64,000 bases of DNA, from assembly GCF_024763615.1 (NCBI RefSeq), contig NC_077222.1, positions 85,684,001 to 85,748,000 on the forward strand. Direction: 5' to 3'. This document shows, in pieces, positions 1 through 10,290 of this stretch. Within the stretch, counting starts at the first letter, position 1; each line of letters starts with the position of its first letter. Both the position numbers and the translations under genes were made by a program. The notes below the pieces were generated by a model. The model was not told where the DNA came from, did not search any database, and was given only the letters and a program-made list of their open reading frames with translations. This DNA comes from Phlebotomus papatasi (taxonomy: Eukaryota; Arthropoda; Insecta; Diptera; Psychodidae).

Positions 1-719
1 ACAAACTACAAATTGCCAGTGAGGTAGATATTCATTTCATTTGAAAATCCCCCCTCAAAATACTCCTTCTCCCCAACATTGCATTCCAAAGCCACGATGG
101 AAAGCCCAAATGAAAATCCCAATGCGGCAGGATCTAATAAATCGGTGTTTGTTAATTATTCAAATCTCCTCCAGTGAGCGTTTAATCATCTAACTCTAGT
201 AGCACCCGTACTATCAATCCGCTGAGGAATCCACTATAAATTTCAAATCAAGTTTGGGGCAATCATCCCCTCCAGCTTCAATGAAATATCATTTGACTGT
301 TGTTCGGGTTGCGAAATGCATCGTCTAATCATTCAGCTTCACTCAATCACTGTTTAGTTGGCGCCAATTTCGGTGTATTCTCATCTGAATAATATGGCAT
401 AGTGTTGTGGATTTACTATGGTACAATAAAATGGCACAGAACATCATGGGTAAGAGCTATCATATTATCAAAAGAGGAAAATCCTCATCTCTAACCCAAG
501 AAGAATACAGATTTTGTCAAAAATAACCTAAATTTTGAAATAATCTTTAAATTATTAAAATGTCTTTAAAAAACTTCTAATGTAGATAGTAGCTACAGAA
601 TTTCTAAAAAAATATATATATTTTATTCTTTTAAGAAATTGTCCCAAGAAACATTTTGTTTTCCATGATTTGTACAGAGCAAGACAATACCAATTCTAAA
701 CGATGTCTGTCCATTTGCA
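1..719. other. Non-coding, no gene seen
   Basis: No open frame of useful length, no RNA gene and no clear inverted-repeat ends. The first 480 bases are less AT-rich and repeat-free; from about 500 on the sequence is AT-rich with short homopolymers. Confidence 0.5.
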
Positions 720-840
720 CATCTATCTGTCTGTCCGTCTGTTCGTCAGTCCGTTATCACGCCTAGAGCCCAAACGGTTAGAGATAGAGGCTTTGGACAT
801 TCGGGGGAACCACCATAACCATAAGTCAACTATAGGAATA
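720..840 (+). repeat. Fragment of dispersed CTGTCCGTCTG repeat family
   Basis: A pyrimidine-rich run containing CTGTCTGTCCGTCTG is followed by a stretch with CTAGAGCC, an AACGGTTAGAGATA-like word and GGGGGAACC..CATAAGTC. The same order of words recurs near 35.56 kb and, inverted, near 37.7 kb, so this is a decayed dispersed repeat of unknown class. Confidence 0.5.
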
Positions 841-1023
841 TTAACATGACACTCATTTCTCTAGGTCCTACCCTTCCCCACCAAAACTAATAATAATCCT
901 CACACCAGCATAGTTAGTACAATTGGCTGGATAAAACAGCGTTTTCTGTATGCTTTTGCTGAGTGAATCAGCAAAAATACGCTAACCGTTCAGTAGTTTT
1001 TGAACCAAAAGTGCTAACCAAAT

Positions 1024-1367
1024 ACAGTCGAGTTCCTCAAATTTGAACTCCTCAAATTTGAACGGCGGTTGAGTTCAAAACGTAAAATTTGAGGTTATGT
1101 GAAGAAATTTTTGCGTGAAGTCTGAATTAGAACTATTTTTCTCTGGTGTTTTCTCAGTATTATCGTATTATATATTAACTTCCGCAACAAATTCCATATA
1201 TTTCACAACAAATTACATTGATATATTCTCTAAAGTTATATTTCTTAATCCAGAGAAAGTGCATTTCACGTGAATTCTGTTACGTTTTTGAAAATATTGT
1301 TCAAATTTGATGAGTGAGAAATGTCATCTACACCCCCAAATGTTTAAATTTGAGGAACTCTACTCTA
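1024..1367. mobile_element. MITE with TA target duplication (GAGTTCCTCAAATTT ends)
   Basis: The left end reads TA then CAGTCGAGTTCCTCAAATTT. The right end, read on the minus strand, is TA then GAGTAGAGTTCCTCAAATTT, giving about 24 bp of near-perfect terminal inverted repeat. The left repeat is partly duplicated in tandem just inside (CTCCTCAAATTTGAAC). TA flanks and CAGT-like tips suggest a Tc1/mariner-type non-autonomous element. No transposase is present. Confidence 0.7.
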
Positions 1368-1740
1368 TATGGAAATGGCACCGCATCGCGAGTGTCTTTT
1401 TAAGGTTAGTGGAACTAGTAGAGCGTACGGCCTATTCGACACATATCAACCCTGTCAACGGCTGTATCCCACCCATCCTAATCCTTTACTCCTTTCACAC
1501 GCCCAACCCTTGCCATCCTAAAGCGGGAGCTGAAGGTTGTTATATGGTGCTCTTATGGTTGCTTATGCAATTAACATCAACTTCAGTAAGTGAGCATTAG
1601 TTGCCGAGGACAGTTCATTCTCAGAAAGTTGAAATAAGGAAGGCAGCCACAGTTCCCCATTTTCCTTTTACAAGTTTTTAATTTTATTTAATTGAGCCCC
1701 ATCAAGATTTACAAATTAAAATCGACGGCTCAGAATATAA

Positions 1741-1850
1741 TGGCCTCTACACACTAGAGGAATTTATGTCCATATTGAAGCAAATTCCCTACGCTTGTGT
1801 AGGAAAAACTCTTCAATATGGACATAATTTTCTCTAGTGTGTAGAGGCCA
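1741..1850. mobile_element. Palindromic MITE, GGCCTCTACACACTAG ends
   Basis: This 110-bp near-perfect fold-back starts TGGCCTCTACACACTAGAG and ends with its reverse complement. Inner arms (TTTATGTCCATATTGAAG and complement) are also paired. TAA lies on both sides, which fits the TWA duplication of PIF/Harbinger-type MITEs (inference). Related ends occur near 20.55, 21.1, 24.96, 41.4 and 62.1 kb. Confidence 0.8.
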
Positions 1851-2050
1851 TAAGTCGAACAACTCGATTTTTTACAAAATTCATTTTATTCGCTTTTTGG
1901 ATACTTCTTTATGCTCTCTACCCTCCCTGTGAATATTATACTTGAAAGATAATTATTTTGAAAGTTATAGAGATTTTCAATCTCAAAAATCCTATACTCT
2001 GCATGTAAAATCTCAGCTTAAAATCGCTCTCCTGTAAAATTTGCCTACTG

Positions 2051-2345
2051 CGAGTTATTCATTTCTTATTCTGAGCGATCGAAATCGGTTAGCATTTGGT
2101 ATCACTTGGGGTGGACATTTCTTCCTTACACGAAAATACCGTTGAATCATTCCTAATAACGATTTTTCAAGGTCAAAGGTTAAATAGGCTCTAGAGGACA
2201 TATTTCTCAATCGAATTAGGTCATGTTTCGACTCTTTGGACAGGTTTTGGAATTCTTGATAAGAATGAATCGATTCTGAACCGGTTCTAAACCGAAAAGT
2301 AATTTTTATCTGAAAATCAATTTTTGAATTTGAATTGTATTACTC
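2051..2345 (-). repeat. Dispersed repeat fragment, matches 35.69-35.94 kb inverted
   Basis: Read on the minus strand it matches 35.69-35.94 kb over about 240 bp. Shared words include CGTTATTAGGAA, CAACGGTATTTTCGT, CGATTGAGAAATA-type text and AACCGGTTC-like words. The class is unknown; it has no inverted ends and no coding potential. Confidence 0.55.
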
Positions 2346-4262
2346 TTATGCCATTTTAGGCGATTTTGGAATGATTTATGAATCGATTTGAATCGATTGT
2401 GAACCAGTAAACGGTAAATGATACGAAAGTACTTTTGAGGTGTGGTATCTAAGTCACGAGTTCGAGCATTTAGCAAAGCATGGGACGCTTTGCCACCCCT
2501 TTCTAACATAATAAAAAAAATAATTTAATCGGAAACCCTTTAGAAAAAAAAATGTTTATGTCAGTCACAATTACTCATAGTAGATTCATTAAAAGTTAAA
2601 AACCCAAATAAAGATAAGTCAATTAAACTTATACTTAAACAAAGGAATTTAAAAAAATGTATTTTTGGGAGAATTTTATGCAAAAAATTATTATTTTTAT
2701 TTGGCATTTTCCTTTTTTTATTAATAAATAATATTTTTCTCGAATGTGATGCTTTATTGCAAACCGCTTCTGTTTCTTTACATAAAATTCTCATAGAAGT
2801 CTTTTATTAGTACACTATTCTTACTTATAAATAATATTTGAATGACTAAAAAGAACTCTAAAAGCAAACATTAACAAAATTATAGTCCAACACGAGCTTC
2901 ACAAGACAAAATAAAAAAGAAAATGCTTCTTTGAAAATTATGTGAATTTCCTCAGCAAGAATATATTTTTAAGAAAATTGGATATCAACATTAACACTTT
3001 ATAGCGCACAGCAACAAATGGAAGAACTCAAAGAACTACGCAAAATCAGTTGAGAAAAGTAATTACGGTGATTTGAATAGGTGAGGTACATCCCATGCAA
3101 CAGTGTTGCATAACAAAGTCTTTATGGTGTCGTCCAATAAACCCACGGATTTATATGTTATGTTGTTTGGAAAAGGTCGCAGCTCGTAAAAAGCATCATA
3201 TAAAAACACAGCGCATAAATTATCCATATTTCAGAAGATTTTACACTCATCCACAGAGAGTCACCAATTCGGCGCACAATCAACCAATTCTTTCATCTTC
3301 CCCATATTACTTTCATCCTCAGACCATCCAGGATATCTTTCCCACCGTTCGATCACAGGAGGTCCTCCATGGCTCAATAATCAGGTTTGTAAGAAGAAGC
3401 GTCACTGCAACTTTCAATTCTTATTCGTCAATAAGCGATTTGAAGTCAACCGTCTTCTTCTATTTGTCTATTCAAATGAAAAGAGCAACGCAGATAAAAT
3501 CAGCAACAATTTAATCCATTTTATTAGTCCACTTTTTTTATTCAACGCTTATATGCATCAACAGGGGGAGAATATTATTACATCAACGTCATATTTTCAT
3601 TTGCACGTCTCAGAGTCACATTAAAATCATCCTTTGTGCAGGAATTTCAATGAAAGCCATTTCAGCAGACAATGTCCTTTTGCTGTACCTCGGACAGGTA
3701 ACAATGCCACTGTCCTGGAGTTGACATTCATCCTTACAATGTTGAGGTAATTTTCCCGAAAAAGACGACATTCCCTGACCCTCCCCTATCACATGGTGAG
3801 GTCGCACTGACCACGGTGGACCCTATGGATTGAGCCAAAAAATTATTGTCGATTTGCAAACAAATTGAACCTTTCTCATGGACACAAACCCGGTTTGCAT
3901 TGTTACAAATTTGACTTTTATTGCTGTTTGTGGTGGTCACTTCTAGGATGTTTGCTTATACCCACTTTTTCCCTTTTGGAACAATGTTGCAGTTGCAGAG
4001 ACAAGAATTACACTTTATGGCATTAATGAGATTTTCAGAGGTATATTCCTTCTTTACACCCAGCTGTGCGTCTCTCAAATCTCTTGCACTTCTCACCGTT
4101 TGACTCTTTCCACAAATACCCAAATTAGACGCGATTGATAGTTTAACGATTTGAGGACTTTCCCCCTTTTCATCTTGTATTTTATAGAATTGCTCTAACT
4201 CGTTGTGATTCGAGAGAAGGGAATTGTAAGTATGATGCCAAATATCATTTCAGAAAATTTAC
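2346..4262. other. Non-coding; AT-rich then repeat-poor island
   Basis: Up to about 3050 the sequence is very AT-rich and unstructured, except that 2463-2495 shares a GAGCATTT..CAAAGC..GGGACGCTTTG phrase with an inverted copy near 12.46 kb. From about 3090 to 4230 composition is more balanced and repeat-free. A 139-codon open frame at 3095-3514 has no recognisable domain or codon bias and I do not treat it as a gene. Confidence 0.5.
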
Positions 4263-5011
4263 TAGGAGAGGCTGGGGCAAAAAGTCACAAAACGGATATT
4301 TTATTTTTTTACAAGGTACCCTAGCGCTCCAGAAATTTCTAATTAGTGCAGTTTTATAGGAAATTTACTGCTCTACAACTTTATCAAAGTCATTTTTCTC
4401 TATTTTGTAAGAACTTACATTTATCAACCCGTTTTCTAAAAGATAATTTTGTGACCATTCTCAAAAATGCTGGGGTATTAATAGTACCAGGTATGGGATA
4501 TTATCACATTTTTATTTTATTTATTACAGGCTTTCGTAAATTTAAAAAAATAGCTAGGTGACATATTTTCATAGGAAATTTATTCCTCTACACCTTTTAA
4601 AACACAGTTTTATCTATCTGAACGAGAAAAGCGCTTTTCAAGCTATTTTAGAAAAAAACACACAAGAGACTGCAAATCGTTTGACCAATGCAAACAAAAA
4701 GCAGCGAGACATGGAAATGACGTTTCTTCTCGCCGTGAGACATCAGAAATTGCTTCGGGCTTTGTTACTTTTTGCTCCATACCTTTTGTTACTTTTTACC
4801 CCAAGTGGTCATTTTTAATAAAAGGATTTCTGGAGAAAAGAATCTTTGTAAAATTCTAAAATAGATAGTGGTTTCGTATCAAAGAATCCAAATCATTTAG
4901 GAAATATTTACCAGTGCATCAATTTTGGAAAATAAATAGGTCAAAATTGATATCAGTTGTAAGGAAAACATTTCAAAAATAGGGCGAAAAATTTCAATAT
5001 TTTTGTTTTCT

Positions 5012-5023
5012 GAATTCCTTTTT
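5012..5023. repeat. Left target-site duplication of the retrotransposon
   Basis: GAATTCCTTTTT occurs here and again at 5561-5572, directly bracketing the non-LTR fragment. A 12-bp duplication is what target-primed reverse transcription leaves. Confidence 0.8.
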
Positions 5024-5539
5024 TTTGCCTATTTCAGTCTATCAAGAGTGTTTCGGTCCAGAAACTTAAGCATAAAGACTAAGCTACTGCTGTATAGGAC
5101 TATGATCCTGCCAGTCCTCACGTATTCGTCTGAGACGTGGGTCCTCAGCAAACAGAATTGCGAACTCTTAGCCGCGTTTGAGAGAAGGATCCTACGACGG
5201 ATTTTTGGCCCCATATGTGAGGAGGGACGATTCCGGAGCCTATACAACTATGAGGTGTATGAGCGCTACCGAGAGGTAACTGTCGTCAAGCAAATACGCC
5301 TCAATAGGCTCCGGTGGGCTGGTCATCTGGTTCGCAAGGATGAGGACGACCCAGCCTGGAAAGTCTTTAGGGGCGGACTTTATGCTACGAGGAGACGAGG
5401 TCGACCCAGCCTCAGATGGACCGACGGCGTGGACCAGGACGCCAACTCATTAGGGGTGCGGAATTGGAGAACAGTGGCGCGTAACAGGCTCGAGTGGCGA
5501 CGGGTCCTGAGTCAGGCCAAGACCAGTAATTGGTTGTAG
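5024..5539 (+). pseudogene. Non-LTR retrotransposon ORF2 C-terminal fragment
   Basis: The open frame has 171 codons with no stop or frameshift until TAG at 5537-5539. It corresponds to the end of the RT thumb and the region beyond it. Recognisable blocks are KTKLLLYRTMILPVLTYSSE, AFERRILRRIFGPIC, NRLRWAGHLVRKDEDDPA, RRRGRPSLRW and GVRNWRTVARNRLEWRRVL, all typical of the C-terminus of LINE-type Pol proteins widespread in insects. The endonuclease domain, the RT fingers and palm and the FADD-like catalytic motif are absent because of the 5' truncation, so the protein cannot function. The intact frame implies a recent insertion. An upstream ATG at 5003 keeps the frame open through the flanking DNA, but this is chance. 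Confidence 0.9.
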
Positions 5540-5560
5540 CGCCGGATAAGTAAGTAAGTA
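5024..5560 (+). mobile_element. 5'-truncated non-LTR retrotransposon copy
   Basis: A 537-bp block with much higher GC than its surroundings encodes the C-terminal end of a non-LTR reverse transcriptase. It is followed by a 21-base 3' UTR and a tetranucleotide tail (TAAG repeated about three times) instead of poly(A). It lies between perfect 12-bp direct repeats (5012-5023, 5561-5572), so it is a single severe 5' truncation made on insertion. The very short 3' UTR with a short tandem tail fits RTE-like or related LINE clades (inference). It sits inside the older TIR element at 4263-5713. Confidence 0.9.
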
Positions 5561-5754
5561 GAATTCCTTTTTCGAATTCTAAGAAACTTACGACTTTGAA
5601 GAAGACCTATGGAGGCCATCTATGGAAAAAATTTTAAGCCGCTATCTCTTTTATTTTGGAAGATATTGAATTTTTAAATTTTCAATTTGTGACTTTTTGC
5701 CCCAGTCTCCCTATCTTTTGAAAGAACTAGGAAAGTGAAGTCATATGTTGATCT

Positions 5755-6045
5755 TGTTAATCTATTCTAAATTTTGGATCTTTGAGATATTGGTTCATTT
5801 GAGATTTTGATTCATTCGGGATTCTGGCTCTTTGGAATTTTTACTTAGTCCAAGTTTTGGTTCTTCAAGACCTTGATCTATTCGAAATTTTGGTTCTTCA
5901 AATTTGTGACCCATTTTCGATTCTGGTTCTTTATAGAATTTTATCTCTATGAGCTCTATGAGATTCTGAACAATTTCGGATTCTGCTCTTCAGGATTTCG
6001 CCCATTCGAGATTTCGACATTCGAGATATTGACCGAGAGTCCCGG
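5755..6045 (+). repeat. Decayed copy of the GGGATTTTGGCTTTT minisatellite
   Basis: Imperfect units such as TTCGGGATTCTGGCTCTTT, TTTGAGATTTTGATTCATTC and TTCAGGATTTCGCCCATTC alternate 'gattttgg' and 'cccattcg' modules. These are the same two modules that make the large array at 45.2-46.3 kb, but much more diverged. Confidence 0.65.
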
Positions 6046-9000
6046 TCCTAGACCTTCCTACATGTGGATGCTTTATGCAATCTCTGAACATTGAAAAGGC
6101 CCCATAGCTCCAAAACTTCGATAAGAATAAAGTGTTTTAACTAAGATTTAAAATATCACCGTGTATCTATAAATTGCTCATTAAGTCATAAGGAAGTCAT
6201 CTGAACGTCTTTAATGTACCGGCAGCAGAATTACTAAAATTTTACTTATTTTACTGCAATCAAGATTAAAGTAAGTTTAGTGTCATAGGTGTCGGATAAT
6301 AGACATCACATTGACCACAGATTTTTTAAAATTTACGTCGTGAAATTAGTTTTTGCTACTTGGGATTAAAGTAATTACATTTCACGATTTTTTGTAATAT
6401 TTTATATAAAATCAATCTTTCCAATTATGATTTCTCCTTTTTACAGTAAGCTCTCGAACACTCAGCCAAACTATAAGCCTTCACTCCAGCATTTTCTCAC
6501 AAATTAAAGGGGAATTTAAAACTTGGCATTGTGAGACGATTGAAAAGTACAAAAAAAAGATCCATACCCATTGAAATCGTTCAAGTGTGACAAATATAGC
6601 AATGTACACCATTCAAAGAGACATAATGTATGTTTTGAGCTGAAACTGAAAAGGGTTCAATATGCCTCTAAAGTAGCGATTTTGTCTGATTCCCTGCCTT
6701 CAAATTGAACTGAAAAAATTCACCAAATGTCACCAATAAAATCAATCACTGAAGAAAATGATGAACGGCCTAGGTCTTGTACAATTTCCTGCAAATTGCA
6801 CTACCATTGTCCTCTTTGGCTTGGAGCATTTGCACACAAACTCTGTGACGAATAATTAATGGAAGCCATTCTGAGTTGATGCCTCGTGCCAAAGATTGGC
6901 GTGTGTGAAGACCCCAAAACGATTAAGTGTAGGATTTTAATCGTGTCTGTCTGCGAGCACAAGGTATGATCCAGATTAATGTTTGCCGGTTGAAGTTAAT
7001 TAAAGCTCTCTCCCGGAATATCGCAGAGAGAGAGCTGCTGGGGATGAAATGGCCAAACAGACAGTGACTGGGCCTTTTTGGATATGCAAATGATGCCATC
7101 AGTTATCGTCGAACATTATCTTTATTCATTTTGTCAATGTCCACCACTTTACAATGTGCGTCGATATGCATATGGAAATTACCTTTGTCGGATCAGGGGG
7201 GTGACACAGAGATTGATTGCTTTCATTTGCTGAAAGCTCCCCCGATTTTCAATATGCAGTTTTTGGGGGATGGGACCTTTTTTGCTCTTGATCTAAACTG
7301 CAGGGTTTAACTAGAGATTGACAATTTTAAAATTACGTGTTATGGGGAAAAAAGTCCGTTAAATTTGCGAAAAGTGATGAAAATCAGCAATTTCACATAA
7401 AATTTCAAGCTCTTTTCTTTGTCCTCTGGTAAATCCATCAATACTTCATCCCAGAAGCTGAAGAACAAACAAAAGGATTGTACTGAATATGGATTGTCTT
7501 TTGACAAATGACCAGAGACTTACAACCCTTGGGATCTGGGGTGGTAGAGTAAACGGTGAAAATCCGTGTTAATTTCTTCCCTTAACATGTGTCCAAGCGT
7601 GATAATGACAGAGCACGAATTTATCAGGACGACGTCCACTCTTCGACTTGTCACCCCAGAGATACTGTCTGTAAATAATCTCCTGGACATCCCGGACGCT
7701 GATCTTCCAGACTCGAGATATTTGACATGGGACTTCTCTGTGAAGATAGACAAACAATGGCAGAGGTCACCCCTTCTGCAAAAGACTTCCCTTGGGGAGA
7801 ACGATGGGAATTGGTCATCGGTCAACTGGTCAACTGGTCAACTTCAGTCAATTGACAGGGGGTACACGTGAGAACTGATGACAAAGGCATCCATTCATAA
7901 TTTGATAATTCAACTGCATATTTCATGCTTCTGATGACACTCACAATTTCCATCAAGCCACTCTCCAGACTTGACCAATTGTCCATGAAGTGGACAGAAT
8001 ATTTCAGACAAAAAGGAACAAGGGATTTTCTCCTGACATGGGAAATTGTCGTGAAATCATGCAGAGAACTGGAAAATCTAATCCTTGCACTTGGCAATAA
8101 CAGCACGATAATCCTTACGTTTCACACAAAAGATTATCATCCATTTGTGCGAGAAATATGCAATATAGTTTCTATCCCATGAACAAAGTCAAATTGCCAC
8201 CTAGGATATTTCTTGCTCAAGGATACAATGCTAATTCTTGCACATTTGCAACAAATGGAAATAAATGGCAATTATTTGCATTAAACTCCTTAGAATTGCT
8301 AAAACACAAGGGAGAAGTGTAATCAGTAGAAGGTGAGGTGTAAAACTTATTCAACCTCCGTCTCAATTGCATCTATTCATTACATATTAATCCCCTGATC
8401 AAATAAATCGCATGCTTTACACAAATAGTGTTTTATTATTAGAACTTACACTGCTTAACAAGAATTTAGTTTCAACTTCTGATTTGCAAGGTGCATCTGA
8501 TTTGAAAGTATATCTCATGTAGCATTCTAAAGAATTACAAAATTCAATAAATTTCTGATTAATTTGTCAATTAATGCAATAAATACACATCCTTGAATAT
8601 TTACACTCGTTAAATATTTTAATCTAATCGAGATTAAAATATTAGACTAAGATATTTTTATAGGAAATTAATATGTAGAGAAAAGCGCGCTACCTTCGAA
8701 CGGCTGAAACTTTGGACAACTCATTTTTTTCTAAGTTCATATAAAATTCGTTCATAATTCTTTTCTGAAAATTTTGGGCATTGGACCAGTAATTAAATTA
8801 TAATATTATAATGGGCCAAATTAATTTAAATTTAAAGTACATTAAAAAATAATTATTCAAAGATTTAGTCGTGCAAGGGTATCGCGCTTTCCGCTAAATA
8901 CTTAAATTAAGCATAAAACCCAAATTATTTAAAATTTCAATTGGACTGATAAAAATTACTTAAGGACTAAATGCACGTCTGAATTTTTTTTTGGAATTAA

Positions 9001-9424
9001 GAACAAAGAAACTAGTGCAACAATCACTTACAATCTAATCGTTATGGTGTTATAAATTTTTAATATTTTTTATAAAGCTTTGAGCTTTTTGGTAAATATT
9101 ATTAAGACATTTTACTGGAAGTCTTCTGAATTTACGATATTTTAAGTATTTGCCTTTTTGGATTACTAAAATGCTAATTTTAATATTTAAAAATGGTACG
9201 TAAATTAATAAGAATTAGTTAATGATTAATTAAGTAATTAATTAATTATTAATTAAATTAGAAAGACTTATCATATCTATCCTTCCATAGAAAATTTTCC
9301 TCCAGGTAAGGGCTCTGTCCATTTCGCGCAAGTGACGCTAGTACCTGTTCTCAGGTTTTAATTCAAAAGTTTCTAGTCGTAAAGTTCATCAAAATTCAAT
9401 AAAAATTAATTGAAATAATTCTAG
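6046..9424. other. Non-coding; repeat-free island 6.4-8.3 kb, then AT-rich
   Basis: From about 6440 to 8330 the DNA is of balanced composition and free of recognised repeats, with scattered open frames (about 100 codons on both strands at 7.5-7.9 kb) that overlap and show no domain. After 8330 it becomes strongly AT-rich, including TAATTA-type simple sequence at 9201-9260. No gene supported. Confidence 0.5.
8613..8643. repeat. Perfect 13-bp hairpin
   Basis: AATATTTTAATCT, a five-base loop, then AGATTAAAATATT. The stem is perfect but very AT-rich; it may be only a chance palindrome. Confidence 0.6.
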
Positions 9425-10290
9425 GCAGAAAAATATACTTCGTAAAATTGTTCGTAAATGTTTGTTAATTCTTACTGGGGCTTTACGAAACGCTTGTAAA
9501 TCGTATAACCTATTAAAAAGTTCGTAAAAGTTTATACTTTTCCTCAAACATTGTTCGTAACGTAAGGTTAGTGTGCCAAATTTCGGCAAAGTTGCAAGCA
9601 GCGCCAAGGCCTCAAGTTTTAAATGCAATATTATTAATACAAATAAAATATTTTTATTACTTCTTCTTAAGGAGTGTTGCTTGGAACCTTGTAGACAGTT
9701 TATCGTTTTTATTTACTCTAAAATCATTCTTAATACATTTTAAAATAAATAAAAATGTCGACATAGCTTTGGTGCCTTATTTCGGCCACCTTCATTCTCA
9801 TAGTTCTTTGCCCATCGGGAATTCTTCAAAAGTCTTTTTCACGTCATCTTGTTTGTCGAAGAGACATTTTTTGTTATTCTTTTGCATTGTATAATCTCTA
9901 GAGTATGTAAAAACCAAAAATTCATGAAAATTCGAGGAACAAAACTGTGGCAGGAATTGCAAGCTGGCCGAAATTTGGTACACTTACCCTAATAACTTGA
10001 CGAACATTTTTCATTCTTTTACAAACAATTGTTTGTACATCTTTGTTTGTTTAGCAAAACTTTACGTACAAATGACAAAACTTTACGAACATTTTTCTGT
10101 GTATTTACGAACATTTGCAAACAATTGTTTGTAATAACAAAACTTGCTCGTCAAGTGAATATGATACGAACAATATTTGTGAAAAATGTACAAACTTCTA
10201 CAAACTTTTTAAGGGGTTATACAGTTTACGAGCATTTCGAAAGTCCACATTAGGAATTCACAAACATTTACGAACAGTTTTATGAAAACG
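9425..10290. mobile_element. Fold-back MITE rich in TTCGTAAATG, carrying a nested MITE
   Basis: The left arm (TTCGTAAATGTTTGTTAATTC, then GGGGCTTTACGAAA) and right arm (GAATTCACAAACATTTACGAACA) are inverted repeats. The inside is full of short CGTAAA and ACGAAC words in both senses. It is the same family as 27010-27478, which lacks the insertion. The 9563-9991 element lies in its middle. Confidence 0.7.
9563..9991 (-). mobile_element. MITE, GGGTAAGTGTGCCAAATT ends (copy 1)
   Basis: This copy is inverted relative to those at 26183 and 50521. The minus strand reads TA then GGGTAAGTGTACCAAATTTC, and the other end has GTGTGCCAAATTTCGG. It is flanked by TA. All three copies carry a short frame, here on the minus strand, beginning MQKNNKKC and continuing DDVKKTFEEF..GKEL. 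This may be a relic of a transposase N-terminal helix-turn-helix, but it is too short to assign. Confidence 0.85.

Larger units (their letters stand above)
4263..5713. mobile_element. TIR element of the TAGGGGR..TGGGGC group, split by a retrotransposon
   Basis: The left end TAGGAGAGGCTGGGGCAAAA and the right end (minus strand TAGGGAGACTGGGGCAAAA) form about 28 bp of inverted repeat running on through AGTCACAAA. TA sits at both tips. Removing the non-LTR insertion and its duplicated target (5024-5572) leaves an element of about 0.9 kb. Two diverged internal direct repeats (TATAGGAAATTTA..CTCTACA) lie near 4355 and 4567. No transposase is recognisable. Confidence 0.75.

Noticed and set aside
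3095..3514. 139-codon open frame on the plus strand
   Set aside because: Peptide looks random, with no domain or repeat; nothing upstream resembles a promoter; likely chance.
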